Assembly (NCBI GenBank): GCA_002077065.1
Contig: NAJO01000080.1
Span: 1-64,000, forward strand
DNA: 64,000 nucleotides
Origin: Cryoendolithus antarcticus
Lineage: Eukaryota > Ascomycota > Dothideomycetes > Cladosporiales > Cladosporiaceae
Reading direction: 5' to 3'
Notes under the pieces: generated by a model
What the model saw: only the letters and a program-made list of their open reading frames with translations
The model's database searches: none
Told to the model about the DNA's origin: nothing
In this document: positions 35,251 to 45,546 of the stretch, piece after piece
How the letters are laid out: each line of letters begins with the position of its first letter
Position numbering within the stretch: position 1 is the stretch's first letter
Program-made: the position numbers and the translations under genes

Positions 35251-36053
35251 ACACATAGAATAGATGCTTCATTGTGAATTTAATGACCACGCGACCTGAA
35301 CCGAACCGTCGGGGCATGTCGGGCACGCTTGAGCATGAACCTTATTTTCGCATGACGAGCACAGCCAGGTTCTGACGCCACACTTGTCGAACTTCGACGC
35401 CATTGATTTTGATTTTGTCCATTGATGACACGCAGCTTCGAGACATCTGATTGTCTCGCCGACGATGAAGTGTGTCGTGATCGCAAGTGGAGGCTTTCTC
35501 TGCAATTCGAATACCGTAAGCGCCTGAGGCCAGACTTCACTCAAAGTCTTCATGCAGACACCCTCCTGCCATCCCTTCAGGACCCGCTCCTCGGCCAGGG
35601 CTCCGCTTTGACAGCATTTGAAAAGCGTACACTACGAATCTGACGATCACATGCTCAGTGACGCGCCACTCGCTCTAGCAGTGAACTCTACCTCAGCCAC
35701 AGCCAGTGAGCAGCTCACCTCACGCGTATTCTTCGCGCTGCTGCTGCGGTCCGCCGAACTGGTTCGTGGGACACATGTCGAGCTAGGCTGCGGCGAGAGC
35801 CTAGACGAACGAGATCCAAATGGCATACGTGACCGGAATTCCTTTGTCGCCCCGCTATGGCATGACGCAGTGCTTGTTGTGGGTATGAGGTAGGGGAAGG
35901 AGGGATGGTGCATATACACTGCTGCTGCTGTGCAAAGGTAACTGGCTTCCATTGATTTCGATTTTCTATCCATTGTCTTCAAACACGTCTGTCGTCTCAA
36001 GATTCTCTATTCAACCCAGACCTTTCCATACAAACCCACAGCAAGTCGCCAGA
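35251..36053. other. intergenic region
   Basis: 803 nt without a supportable gene. The last 150 nt are rich in pyrimidines and likely form the promoter and leader of the next gene. Confidence 0.4.
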
Positions 36054-37010
36054 ATGGAGTCCGCTTCAATAGCCATCAACAACTTCCTGTACGGCAGCAA
36101 AGACTCCTCCTCCTCCGAGCCACAAGCTCCAGTCGCTGCTCTCACAGATGCATCGGCTCCAATGGAGACGATGACCTCAGTAGACTCGTCAGCTCCTGCA
36201 GAGAAGTCGCCTCTAGCACAAACAGCGGTCAAGGCTCCTTTTGATCCTGAGCTGACGACAGTGACTAGCAAGCAAGCCGGCACAACCGATACCACCGTCG
36301 ATCAGGAGGTCGCGCCAGCCATTGAGCATGAGCACAAGACTAAGATCCACGAGGAGCGCGAGCAGAAGGTAATTGAGAAGGAGAGGCATCAGGACCATTG
36401 TAAGTATCGATCACATGACCTACTGGCGGAGCGGGCAGCAGCAGGAGTGAGACTAACGGAATGACAGACCACACCACCGTCCAGCCCCTAAAGGACAGCG
36501 AGACACTCCCCGAGAAGCACAAGACCGAGACCGAAGCTACACAGTACAAGGAGGTCGAGCACGACGACAGTGAAGCCGTCAAGGCAAAGCTCGACCAGCA
36601 ACAAGCTGGCTTCAAGGACACCAAGGAGGTGAATGAAGTTGAGCAGAAGGTCAAGGAGAAGACGGTTGAGGGCGAGCACGTGCACCACCACCTGCACGAG
36701 ACGATCCAGCCGGTGATCGAGAAGGGTATGTGACGGTTCCGCTGGCTCCAAATCCCCTTGTCGCGTTCGCTGACCTTGTTGTCCAGACGTCGTGGAGAAG
36801 GAGGTAGTTCACAAGGTCATCCCTATCAAGGAGAAGCATCACGAGGTCTCCGAGGACCACGGAGTGACGACCAACAAGTCCATGTCTGTGGACGACTTCA
36901 AGGGCAAGCTCAGCGGTGAGGCGGTCGAGACGAAGGTTGTGCATGATGGGACGCCCGCGGTGGACATCAAGGACACCAAGGAGGGAAAGCATGTGGAGAA
37001 GTCGACATGA
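36054..37010 (+). CDS. highly hydrophilic His/Glu/Lys-rich protein (fungal allergen-like, hydrophilin-like)
   Basis: Exons 36054-36399, 36468-36725 and 36787-37010 (introns of 68 and 61 nt) encode 275 aa. No signal peptide or membrane helix. After a Ser/Ala-rich N-terminus the protein is almost entirely charged, with heptad-like Glu/Lys and the repeated theme of a His cluster before I-x-P-V/I-x-x-K: HVHHHLHETIQPVIEK and VVHKVIPIKEKHHE. Similar fungal proteins are often annotated as allergens; they look disordered like stress-related hydrophilins. A protective role in drying or osmotic stress is inference only. Glu-Val-Val-His motifs repeat, suggesting internal duplication. Confidence 0.75.
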
Positions 37011-37348
37011 GCGATGCCAGGTATGAGAGAGGGTGACCATATGTAGCAGCTACGCGCACGGGCTCAAAATGTACAACAGCTTGGGATCAGTCCAATGACA
37101 GGCCAACTTGACAAGACACTGGCTCATCTCATCAGCCTCGGTACTACCGGTTTGCTTCGGCAAACCCCCGTGTGGACAGATCCGCCTCCACCTGCACTGT
37201 CCTCTCCGATCGTGCGCTCGCGGTCGGTCCCGCCTCACTTGTAGCGATCTGACTTAGAACGCTACTCATTCGCTACTTTGCTCCTGCTGCTTTGTAGCAC
37301 CACCGATCCTTCGACCGACAAACATTACAACAAATACAGAAAAAAGTC
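37011..37348. other. short intergenic region
   Basis: 338 nt between two plus-strand loci; no feature recognised. Confidence 0.35.
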
Positions 37349-38111
37349 ATGGGGACCTCAATGTCGAACGAGGTTGTCTCGTGAGTGCCAGCCATAGCGA
37401 ACGCGCGCGGATTTTTTGCGGACCAAATTCATACATACTTCAAGCAAGAAACACTATCAGACACTCAGTTCAAAATCGGCTCGCGGACGCTCTTTGAGAT
37501 CGCTGCAAACTCTGCGAGAGGTCGGTGTACTTTTGCAAGCTGCTACTGCGCGCCTTCGCAGTGCGTGAACCTGCAATGAAGCCGCAGACAATCTCACGCT
37601 GACTCACTGGCGCCAGGAAAAGAGTCAGGCTGTCGTTGGGATCGACGACGATGATTCGGAACGGGTTGTGGCGACGATTCGCTACATTTACGGGCTCGAG
37701 TATTCCTCCAAGAACGACAAGAACGAGGAAAATTTGGAACAAAGTCTTATTATGCCGCACGCACGTATGTATATTGTGGCCGAGAAGTACGGCATGCTGG
37801 ATCGGAGAGGGACTGTCTACCGAAATATCCAGTTGTGCTCCGGTGCACGGCAGCTTGGAGCTGTGTCCGTCACCGCGCACGTTGACGCTGCGATTCGCTT
37901 GGTATGATCAAGCACTCCTCGGACTGACGAGCCGCTGCGCTGATCAATGGCTCGGATCTGTGCTGGCCATCTACATTTATGGGTGAAGGGCTTGTCTCCA
38001 GCCCGCTTCCAGGCTCTACTGGCAGCCACAGCCGATCTATCGACCGCCACGTTGATGGGCTTGAGTCGTTCGTTTGGCCAAACAGTCAGAACCTACGAGT
38101 GCGACAAGTGA
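37349..38111 (+). pseudogene. BTB/POZ-domain gene, disrupted
   Basis: A BTB domain can be followed across frames: FADQIHTYFKQETLSDTQFKIGSRT (37415-37490), a frame change near 37490-37520, then ERSVYFCKLLLRAF, a well-formed intron at 37561-37616 (GTGCGT..CCAG), then EKSQAVVGIDDDDSERVVATIRYIYG and ARMYIVAEKYGMLD. The frame continues to 38111 through FQALLAATADLS and SFGQTVRTYECDK, as in fungal BTB proteins, but only across in-frame TGA codons at 37905-37907 and 37941-37943; another TGA at 37382-37384 interrupts the N-terminus. Three stops and one frameshift indicate a dead gene. BTB proteins are usually dimerisation adaptors or Cullin-3 substrate receptors. Positions of the lesions are direct observation; death of the gene is inference. 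Confidence 0.75.
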
Positions 38112-38366
38112 GCTCATTCTCGAGCATCCAAGGACGTTGCGAATCCAGTCACCGTTCCAGGACCTGTGAGTTGTCAGCTCTGTAGGCTGAAGTACGCGTA
38201 CGAGGTCAGCAACTCTCGCAATTGCTAAGCACAGCGCCATGTAAACGGACCACGAGCAGCTTCAAGATATCATTGGATGTCACTAATTCGATGCTGCTTC
38301 GCGGGTCGTCACTTCACACTACCTATCTACTCTCGTGCGACCGATCGTAAACTGCAGAGCATTCAT
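38112..38366. other. short intergenic region
   Basis: 255 nt downstream of the BTB relic. A stretch around 38150-38180 could be decayed continuation of the BTB gene, but nothing is certain. Confidence 0.3.
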
Positions 38367-39213
38367 TTAAAATCCTACCACCGCCACCACACCTGCAACG
38401 ACGATCCCGAACACCCCGCCGCCCGCATTCTTCACGGCTACACCCGAGACTGTCGCAGCCGTAGCCGCGGCCGGTGTCACAGCAGACTCTCCACCTCCCA
38501 CAAACACCGTTCTCGTGGCTGGCGTCGTGGTCTCTGCTGTGGGAGAATTCGTCTGCTCAGTCACCGTAGTAACACTCGGACGCGCAATAGACGTCGCAGT
38601 CGAAGTCTCTCCAGTCGACGTCTCCACTGGCGCAGCCACAGTGGTATAAGGCCTGGTGGTTGTGGTCGCAACGATATCTCCTCCCCCGGACCCAGAGCCA
38701 TTGCAAAGCGACCCATTTGGGCAGCACCCCCAGCTCCCGTCTGATCTGGTGACACATACTTGCCGGATCGGCAGCTCTCTCCCGTACTCGCACAGCACTG
38801 CGCACTGAGCAGCATGCAGTAAGTGGGTCCGCACTCGGTTTCCCCAGACGGGCAAGAATAGCTCAAGCTTGTCGACGTTGGGCGGTAAGTAGAGGTAGTG
38901 CTGGTTTCATAGTCGGTCTGAGTTGCGATGACATTGCCAGGTGGGTAATCATAGCAGGCCCAGGGGCCCACAACGGGACTGAGGGGTTGGTCACAGCCTT
39001 GGAGGCCTACATCAGGGCACTAAAGAGGAGCGTCAGACTCGTTCCTAGGGAAGTTCTATAGCAGACGAATTCTGGGAGACTTACGCAGCCACACTCTGAG
39101 AAATAGCCCTGGCCGACAGGGCAGGTTTGGCGCTTGACAAATTCAGGTTGGTCAAGGAGTTGATTGGAAAGGAAAAGGACAGGAAATGCTACAAGAGAAG
39201 TCATGAGGAGCAT
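38367..39213 (-). CDS. secreted cysteine-rich GPI-type surface protein, with probable frameshift
   Basis: Exon 39213-39085 encodes a signal peptide (MLLMTSLVAFPVLFLSNQL), then VKRQTCPVGQGYFSECGC. A 65-nt intron (GTAAGT..TTTAG) leads to exon 2 at 39019. The protein continues with CPDVGLQGCDQ, a Thr-rich patch, CPSGETECGPTYC, AQCCASTGESCRSGK, then must change frame by one base near 38756-38765 to reach CVTRSDGSWGCCPNGSLCNGSG, a Thr/Ser-rich stalk and a hydrophobic end (GVFGIVVAGVVAVVGF). The cysteine pattern C-x-C-C-x-G-x-C-x-G-x-C-V-T-x-D-G-S-x-G-C-C runs straight across the break, so the downstream part was coding. Either the gene is mutated or the base call is wrong. Function unknown; wall or adhesion role possible. 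Confidence 0.6.
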
Positions 39214-39937
39214 TGTCGCTGTCGGACGCGGGTAGCTAGAATTACAGAGTTCAGGCACGATAGGGTGGTCTTCTTGACAGGTAAAAGGAAGTTCTCGCCG
39301 CGCGACAAGTGCATACTATATGTCTGTACTCGTCGCGACCGAACATGCAAGCTTTCGCGAAGCCACCGCCGCCACAAGAAATCGCTGGGCGTATGCAAGT
39401 GGAGGTCATCAAAGTACACTTCAATGGTCATACGCGGGACTGCAGCGGCAGCACGTTATGAACATGTGCGCTATTGCTCAATCCGTCCGCACGCCAACGA
39501 AGAAGGCGTTCACCAAGCCACCACCGCCAAGCGCGTAGCTTCGCCAAACCAAACACAAGGTGCTTAGGGATAGCCTAGACCTAAGCTGTGCGGGGATTCT
39601 ACAGAGACGCAGAGTTCAAGCCACACAGAGCAGGTACAGCATCGCCCGAGGCTTTGAAAGAGTCGCTGCACCGACAGCCTTACATGCAACTGCGATCAAT
39701 AGTGGACACAAAGCTCCCCAGACATGGGACATGCACGCGTGTCGCAACGGACCACGGCGCTCCCCAAGCATTACTTAGCCTGTTGCCATATCCAGTAGAC
39801 CTTGCGGCAACCCGTAAAGCAGTGCGCTGGTCTTATTACTTAAGACCATGATCTGCCTGCCAAAGTATTGGGGCTCTATGGACGCGCAGCAGCGCTACTC
39901 CCCCACTGTCTGCGTTCGGCAGATGTGAAGTCATGAG
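39214..39937. other. intergenic region
   Basis: 724 nt with frames up to 146 codons that show no recognisable domain. Contains the promoter of the cysteine-rich gene. Confidence 0.35.
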
Positions 39938-40204
39938 TCATCTTCCCTCCTTCCAGGGTGTCAACTCTGCCTTGGTGCTGTCGATCATCGTGAAATACAA
40001 GCCACTCGCGGCGGCATAGATGCGGCCAGAATCAAGGCAGTCGTGGACTTTGATCTGCAATGTACCACCCTGAACACGTAGTTGCAGATCTAAGCTGGAC
40101 AGAAAGGTGCTAATGAACATTCCGTCGAAGTCGAGTAGGTTTGCTATGCGTCTGGAGTCTTTGCCTATGGCCCACGAATTGCATATAGTACTTTCCAAGA
40201 CCAA
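39938..40204 (-). pseudogene. relic of a second GH64 glucanase copy
   Basis: In a different frame from the neighbouring GH64 gene, this stretch encodes NSWAIGKDSRRIANLLDFDG, LRVQGGTLQIKVHDCLDSGR and IYAAASGLYF. These align in order with NSYVTGKSSKNNVIFLKPDG, LRLPAQGSTLQITLPDYLDSGR and IYFAAGNLHF of the intact gene (its residues about 77-150). It is therefore a diverged piece of the N-terminal domain of a tandem paralogue, abutting and overlapping the 3' end of the main gene by 95 nt. Confidence 0.72.
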
Positions 40205-41258
40205 CTCCGGGCTGCACGTTTCCGCCTGCGATCAGTAGTGTAGCCCGATTGAACGCTGCGCATAGACGAGCCCTAACGGCCTTGTGCACATCGCTCTCGC
40301 CCGCTGGGGGAAGCGCGAAGACACCGCTGTCGCAGCCGAAGATGGCGCTTGCGGTGGGCTTGCCGTAGCTGATCTCATCGCGATCGCACGTCAGCCGTCC
40401 ACTGATAATGCGGCAGGTAACTTTGCCATTGATGCTATGGGTGTCGATCGTAAGGGTGTTGGAAATGTAGTGACTCCAGACTTGTTTGATACAGTCGTTC
40501 CAGTATTTCTCGAACCCTGCAGGGTGGTGGATCGGAGCGACGACGCGGAGAGACTTACCTGTGGAGTCGACTTGACAGAGGCTCGACCAGGGCCTGCCAT
40601 CTCTGGCGGACTGTGCTTTCATGGCCGAGCAGACGGACGCGATCGCACCGGCTTTAGAATTGTTGATTGTTGCTGTAGTGCCATCGCCTTTGAGCAAGGA
40701 CATCCCTAAGGGTAGACCGACGAAGTCAACGAAGGTGAGATCGGCGAAAGTCCCTTTGCTACTGCTAGTGAACTCCACGAGGCGCCACTGCACTGCTGCA
40801 TCCGGGTCGGTGGGATCTGTGAAAGATGCCTGCGTGTTGCCGGAGAAGTGTAAGTTGCCCGCAGCGAAATAGATGCGACCGGAATCGAGGTAATCTGGGA
40901 GCGTGATCTGGAGTGTACTACCTTGAGCGGGTAGTCGCAGAGCCACTCCAGAGGTGAAGATCGATGTGAAGGTCCCATCGGGTTTGAGGAAGATTACGTT
41001 GTTCTTGGAGCTTTTGCCAGTAACGTAGGAGTTGACTGTGCCCGGATAGTGGTTGACGATCTCGAGTGCAAGAGGCGGGTTGCGGAGACCGTTCAGGGCA
41101 GCGAGGACGCTGAGACCGAGGGTCTCGTTGTAAATGCTTGGCGGAGGATCAGGCCGGACTGTAAGCTCGTCTGGCTGGACGACAGTCACTGGCGCAGATA
41201 AGCCTTTGCCAGAGAAAGAAGCGAACGCAACTAGCGAGAGGGCAAGAGATCGCCGCAT
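40110..41258 (-). CDS. secreted GH64 endo-beta-1,3-glucanase (thaumatin-like fold), altered C-terminus
   Basis: One exon, 382 aa from ATG 41258. Signal peptide at residues 1-22 (LALSLVAFASFSGKGLSA). GH64 landmarks: EIVNHYPGTVNSYVTGK, LPDYLDSGRIYFA, the catalytic region VEFTSSSKGTFADLTFVDFVG in which a Glu and an Asp 16 residues apart match the Glu/Asp pair of the laminaripentaose-producing enzyme, then DGRPWSSLC, KPTASAIFGCDSG and RLCAAFNRATLLIAGGNVQP. After GGNVQP the usual C-terminal part (Y-Y..N-x-Y-S..H-x-Y..G-K-G-Y-A-F) is missing and the last 30 residues are unrelated, because the sequence runs into the relic of a second copy. The catalytic residues remain, but folding may be impaired. 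Such enzymes degrade beta-1,3-glucan, of its own wall or of other fungi. Confidence 0.82.
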   Translation of the reverse strand: MRRSLALSLVAFASFSGKGLSAPVTVVQPDELTVRPDPPPSIYNETLGLSVLAALNGLRNPPLALEIVNHYPGTVNSYVTGKSSKNNVIFLKPDGTFTSIFTSGVALRLPAQGSTLQITLPDYLDSGRIYFAAGNLHFSGNTQASFTDPTDPDAAVQWRLVEFTSSSKGTFADLTFVDFVGLPLGMSLLKGDGTTATINNSKAGAIASVCSAMKAQSARDGRPWSSLCQVDSTGKSLRVVAPIHHPAGFEKYWNDCIKQVWSHYISNTLTIDTHSINGKVTCRIISGRLTCDRDEISYGKPTASAIFGCDSGVFALPPAGESDVHKAVRARLCAAFNRATLLIAGGNVQPGVGLGKYYMQFVGHRQRLQTHSKPTRLRRNVH

Positions 41259-41963
41259 CCCACAAATGTCTCTGATGTATTGGATGATCTTTGTTGGATT
41301 GGGTGGTATGTGTTGTATTGAACTGACTTGGATGTATCGAGCAATCTTGACTATATCGTTTAATCTTTATATCTTAGGTAGTCTTGATCATATCAGGATG
41401 TTTGCGGTACTAGAAGGAGGGTGTAACGAGCAGCTAACAAGAACAGAAATTCTTTTAAGGTGAAGGGAAGAATAAGTGAGTGCGATGCTGTAAGTTGACA
41501 GTGCTAGTATGGTACGTCATTGTAAGCAGGAGGCTGGTACCACTCCCACTTTATACATCGCAACATGCAGGCCTGCTTTCAGGTTCGGCGGTTCGCAGTG
41601 TTTCCCTCATCGTTTGCCGGGACTGGAGGAGTCAGGGTCTGCGCCTGGGCGTGGCAGGCTTGAACGAAGCATTCGTGGGGACCAAGCGCTATACAGCTCT
41701 CGAGAGATCATTCTAGGTGCCTCGTCGAGAACGGACAGTCGCTCTTGGAAGGTCCAGGTGGCAGCTGGCTCACGAGATCACTGTGTGGGAGCCAGCGCTG
41801 ACAATTGGCATTGAGGACGTAAGTGTCTTTCTGGCAGTCCGAAAGATTTTGAAATCTCGTACCTCTGGCGACCTGAGGCGACGCCATTATCCAAAGTTCT
41901 AGTCGATCCTCCATTCGGGCCAATTACCTTCGTGAGTGACCACAAATATGCTTTCTGACCATA
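41259..41963. other. intergenic region
   Basis: 705 nt between the GH64 start and the HOM2 stop. An AT-rich patch at 41270-41470 precedes the glucanase start and is probably its promoter. No other gene seen. Confidence 0.4.
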
Positions 41964-43183
41964 CTAAAGATAACCTTTCAGTACAGCCGCCTCTGCGTTT
42001 AGTATACTCCCACCTGCTGCGCCGATCACGAGGTTATGGCTCACAGCCACATACTTCAGATCATACGCACCGTTCTCCACCTTGCGGACTCGTCCAACAG
42101 ACACCGTATATCCCTTCCCCTTGTCCTTGTCGAGCCGAGGCTGCGGGCGGTCATTCTCTTCCATGACTTCGATGGAGATCTCGGGCGCCGACGGGCAGCC
42201 CAGCTTCTGCGCATCCGAGACGTAGGATCGCAAAGCCTCCTTCACTTCCTCGATGGAGGGAGGGGGTGATTTGGCAAATTTGAGCGACACGATGTGCGTG
42301 TGGCCATCGATCACGGGCACGCGCGTGCAGGTTCCGTCCACCAAGAGCCCTTTGGCATCGCTGAGCTTGGTATTAGAATCTTGTATGCTTCCGAGAATCT
42401 TGCGCGACTCAGCGCCCAATTTCTCCTCTTCGCCCTTGATGTAAGGTACGATATTATCGAATATATCCAGACTTGAGACGCCAGGATAGCCTGCCCCCGA
42501 GACGGCTTGCTCGGTTATCATGCTTGCTCTTTCGAGGGGTCCAAACTTGTCCATTAGGGCGCGGAAGGGGACGACCATGCCGATTACGGCGCAGTTGGAG
42601 TTGCAGACTTGGAAGCCCTGTTTGAGGTTGTGGTGCCGGCGTTGGTGGGGGATGAGATCGAGGTGGCTGAGATTCACTGTGGGGACTACGAGGGGGACGA
42701 GCGGGTCGAGGCGGTAGTTTTTGGAGTTGCTGAAGACTGGGATGTTGGCTTGGAGGAATGCTAGCTCTGTTGTGGGCGGTTCATCAGCTTGCTCCAGATT
42801 TCGTACGAATGCCCCTCTGCTTACCCGTCTCGCCTGCGACATCGCTGTCGAGCCCGCTGAACACAAAGTCTACCTCATCCTTGAATTCTTCTGGCGTGCA
42901 GCTTTTCACTACCAAGTTCCCGATACGTTCAGGCAATTTTATGCCCTGCTTCCAACTTGCCGCTGCGCTGAACTTTTTCCCAGCACTCCTTGGACTTGCG
43001 CCGGCAGCTGTTAGGGTGAAGTGCGGGTGGTCATTGAGGAGGAGAATGAATCGTTGGCCGACGCTGCCTGTAGCTCCGAGTACACCTTCAATATGACGTG
43101 AGTTGTTGTTCCTGTGACTTTGGCTGGAAGATGCACCTACCGCATCGCTTCTTGGGGAATGGTTTGGAGCTCTCCACGGCCAT
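41964..43183 (-). CDS. HOM2: aspartate-beta-semialdehyde dehydrogenase
   Basis: Exons 43183-43141, 43085-42825 and 42766-41964 (introns of 55 and 58 nt) encode 368 aa. The N-terminus reads [17 protein letters not shown], the NADP-binding motif. [11 protein letters not shown] spans toward the second intron, and the catalytic Cys lies in [10 protein letters not shown]. Further motifs are [10 protein letters not shown] and [14 protein letters not shown] with the substrate-binding Arg and His. It reduces aspartyl phosphate to aspartate semialdehyde, the branch point to threonine, methionine and isoleucine, in the cytosol. It is a second link in this window to methionine synthesis, besides the sulfate-assimilation genes. 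Confidence 0.95.
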
Positions 43184-43665
43184 GATTTGTGTGCAAATTT
43201 GAATTGGCACGGACTATGGCTGCTGTAGACACGGAGAGACAACCTCGACTGCGAAAGATGGAGAGGTCTGGTTCGAGACTGGCTGAATAGAAGGAAGTTG
43301 CGAAGGAGGGGCAATGGGAAAGAATTGTACAGACCAGTCACTCTCTTCAAGGTTGAATGTGACTAACAATGTCTCCAAGGCTTTAGTGGTAGGGAATTGC
43401 TGACCCTGGATAGCTATATCATTTGCTGTGCGTCAATTTTTGGAGCTGTGACTGTCCAGGTACGCAACCATTTTTTGGTACCTGTCCGTATTTGGCAGCA
43501 GCAGATGATAAGGTTTGCCAAGGACGATCTCTCGACTCTGGCAGGCTTCACCTCTTCTCATGGACCAAATTCCATACTACGGCCACCATAGTCTTTCATG
43601 CTAGTGTCAATCTATCGCTATCTACCTATTGCTAGTTAATTCGCCTCACATCACCGTCCATCGCC
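43184..43665. promoter_or_regulatory. divergent promoter region HOM2 / RBM5-like gene
   Basis: 482 nt between two head-to-head starts (ATG at 43183 on the minus strand, ATG at 43666 on the plus strand). No ORF of note; it must hold both core promoters. Confidence 0.45.
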
Positions 43666-45546
43666 ATGGACCGCTACCCGCGCCAGCAGCGGACGCCGCC
43701 GCGAAGCTATCGCGACTATGGTATCTTTTGTCACGCGACCTAAGCCCACTGCTCCTCATGTCGGGCTCATGCTGACGTTGATGCCCTCAAGACCGGCCAC
43801 AGGAATCTAGAGACTATCGCGGCGATGCACAAGATCGTGGGTCGAGTGGTGATGACTTCAGCATCAAGGGACGCGCTGCCGTGAGATCGAGATCCAGATC
43901 GCCACGCGAGCATGCTCGCCGTGATGATGGACCGAGGCGACGCGACGGGAGGTTTGACGACAGAGCACATGATGTATGTATAGATGTAGGAGCGCTATCG
44001 CATGAGCATTCACTGACTCTACTAGCGTGGCAATCGACGCTGGCCAGCTCGCGATGACTACGACAAGACGGTTCACGCACAGCACTACGTTCAGGAGGCG
44101 CCACAGCAGTATCGTGGCGACAAGGACATCGGGTCGGAAAGCCAGCCCATGACCTTCTTACTTGTGCGAGGACTCAAGCCCGCCACTTCGGAAGCTGTAT
44201 TTGCCAAGGGCCTCGAGAAGCTGTACAAGACTGACGACGCCTCTACTGGAGCTCTACCCAATAGCCTGCGCTCCGTCATGCTGCTCCGCGATCGCGAGGG
44301 TGATGGCACGAAGAGCCTCGGATTCGGCTTTGCGTGGTACCATCTTGTCACTGATGCTGTTGCTGCGTTGAAGCGAGCCAGAGACCTCGGCGATGAGTTC
44401 ACGATTTCGTCCCAAGCCATCAGCGTTGACATGCCTCACAAAGGCGTGTTTCCGCGTGCAGACTCGTTGAAGGAGGCCAGTGACTCGCAATTCACGTTCA
44501 CGCTGCCCGCGACTGGGGAGGCGCATGTATACAGGGATTCTCGCTTCTATCCTACTGAGACTGTCATCAACACCGAAGGACCTGCTCGCCCCATCGAAGA
44601 TCTTGCAGAGTTCACGGATGGCGTCCCAGAATCCGCCACTACTGCGGTCAAAAAAGCGAAGAAGCGTGCACTGGATGACCAATCACAGCCTGCCGCGCCA
44701 AAGAAGGTTCATATGGCGCCTGCGATGGTCGCGCTCGCCAACAGGTGGACTTCACGCAGCGCTGATTTGCATGGACAAGGAGAGCCGGAGGTGCGTGAAG
44801 CCTCAGCCGAAGCCGCGCCAGCCACAGGCGTCAATGCAATGGAGCAGCGGGCGCAGAGCAAAGCTGCAGAGGCCGAACGGTATCAGACGTTCGCCTACGA
44901 CAATCCACCCAAGTCATGTTGCTATCTATGCAATAGGATGCTGGGGGACTTCGCAAAGTTGCGAGCGCATGTGGAGAAGAGCCAGCTGCACGCTACCAAC
45001 CTGGAGAACGAAGACACCGTCAAAGACGCTTACCAGCGTATGGAGAAAGCTGGAGTCGGACGAGAGGTAACAATTGTAGTGGCTGCGTCGGCGCCGGCCA
45101 ACGTTACAACGCCACCTGACGAGACAACATCGCAGTATGTTGATCGCGCTGCATTACGTCGCCAGGAGGAGAAAGCGCGCAGTACGGCAGCGAATTACGA
45201 CAAACCCAAAGGCTTTTCTCTGAAGGGCGCTAAGGCTGCCACCAAGTCGGACGACGCTGCCACTGCGGCTCCGCTGTCCAAAGGGCTCGGCATGCTCCAG
45301 AAGCATGGCTACACCGCCGGCCAAGGTCTTGGCGCTGTTGGAAGCATCGGTCTAGCTGTCCCCATAGCTACTGATCTATACGCTGCCGGTGTTGGGCTTG
45401 GTCATGCAGGCGGTAAAGTCGGCGATGCTGTGACTGAAGCCGAGAGGGCTACTAAAGGCGATCAGGCTGGTTACCTCGACAAGATGAAGGAGGTATCGAG
45501 GGCCAGGTATGAGGCATTGAACAATGGAGGCAGCAAGGAGCCGTAG
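43666..45546 (+). CDS. RBM5/RBM10-like RNA-binding protein with zinc finger and G-patch
   Basis: Exons 43666-43720, 43792-43973 and 44026-45546 (introns of 71 and 52 nt) encode 585 aa. The N-terminus is Arg/Ser-rich (RSRSRSPRE). An RRM-like domain follows (residues about 121-210: TFLLVRGLKPATSEAVFAKG, with GFGFAWYHLVTDAVAAL as RNP1-like region). A C2H2-type finger lies at residues about 385-410 (CCYLCNRMLGDFAKLRAHVE with H-x5-H), and a G-patch at residues about 502-525 (SKGLGMLQKHGYTAGQGLG). Human RBM5/RBM10 act in early spliceosome assembly and splice-site choice in the nucleus; G-patches activate DEAH helicases. Part of exon 2 is highly charged and probably disordered. Confidence 0.87.

Noticed and set aside
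42784..42866. Apparent frameshift in aspartate-semialdehyde dehydrogenase
   Set aside because: Explained by a canonical 58-nt intron (GTAAGC..CAACAG) that joins the two frames exactly.
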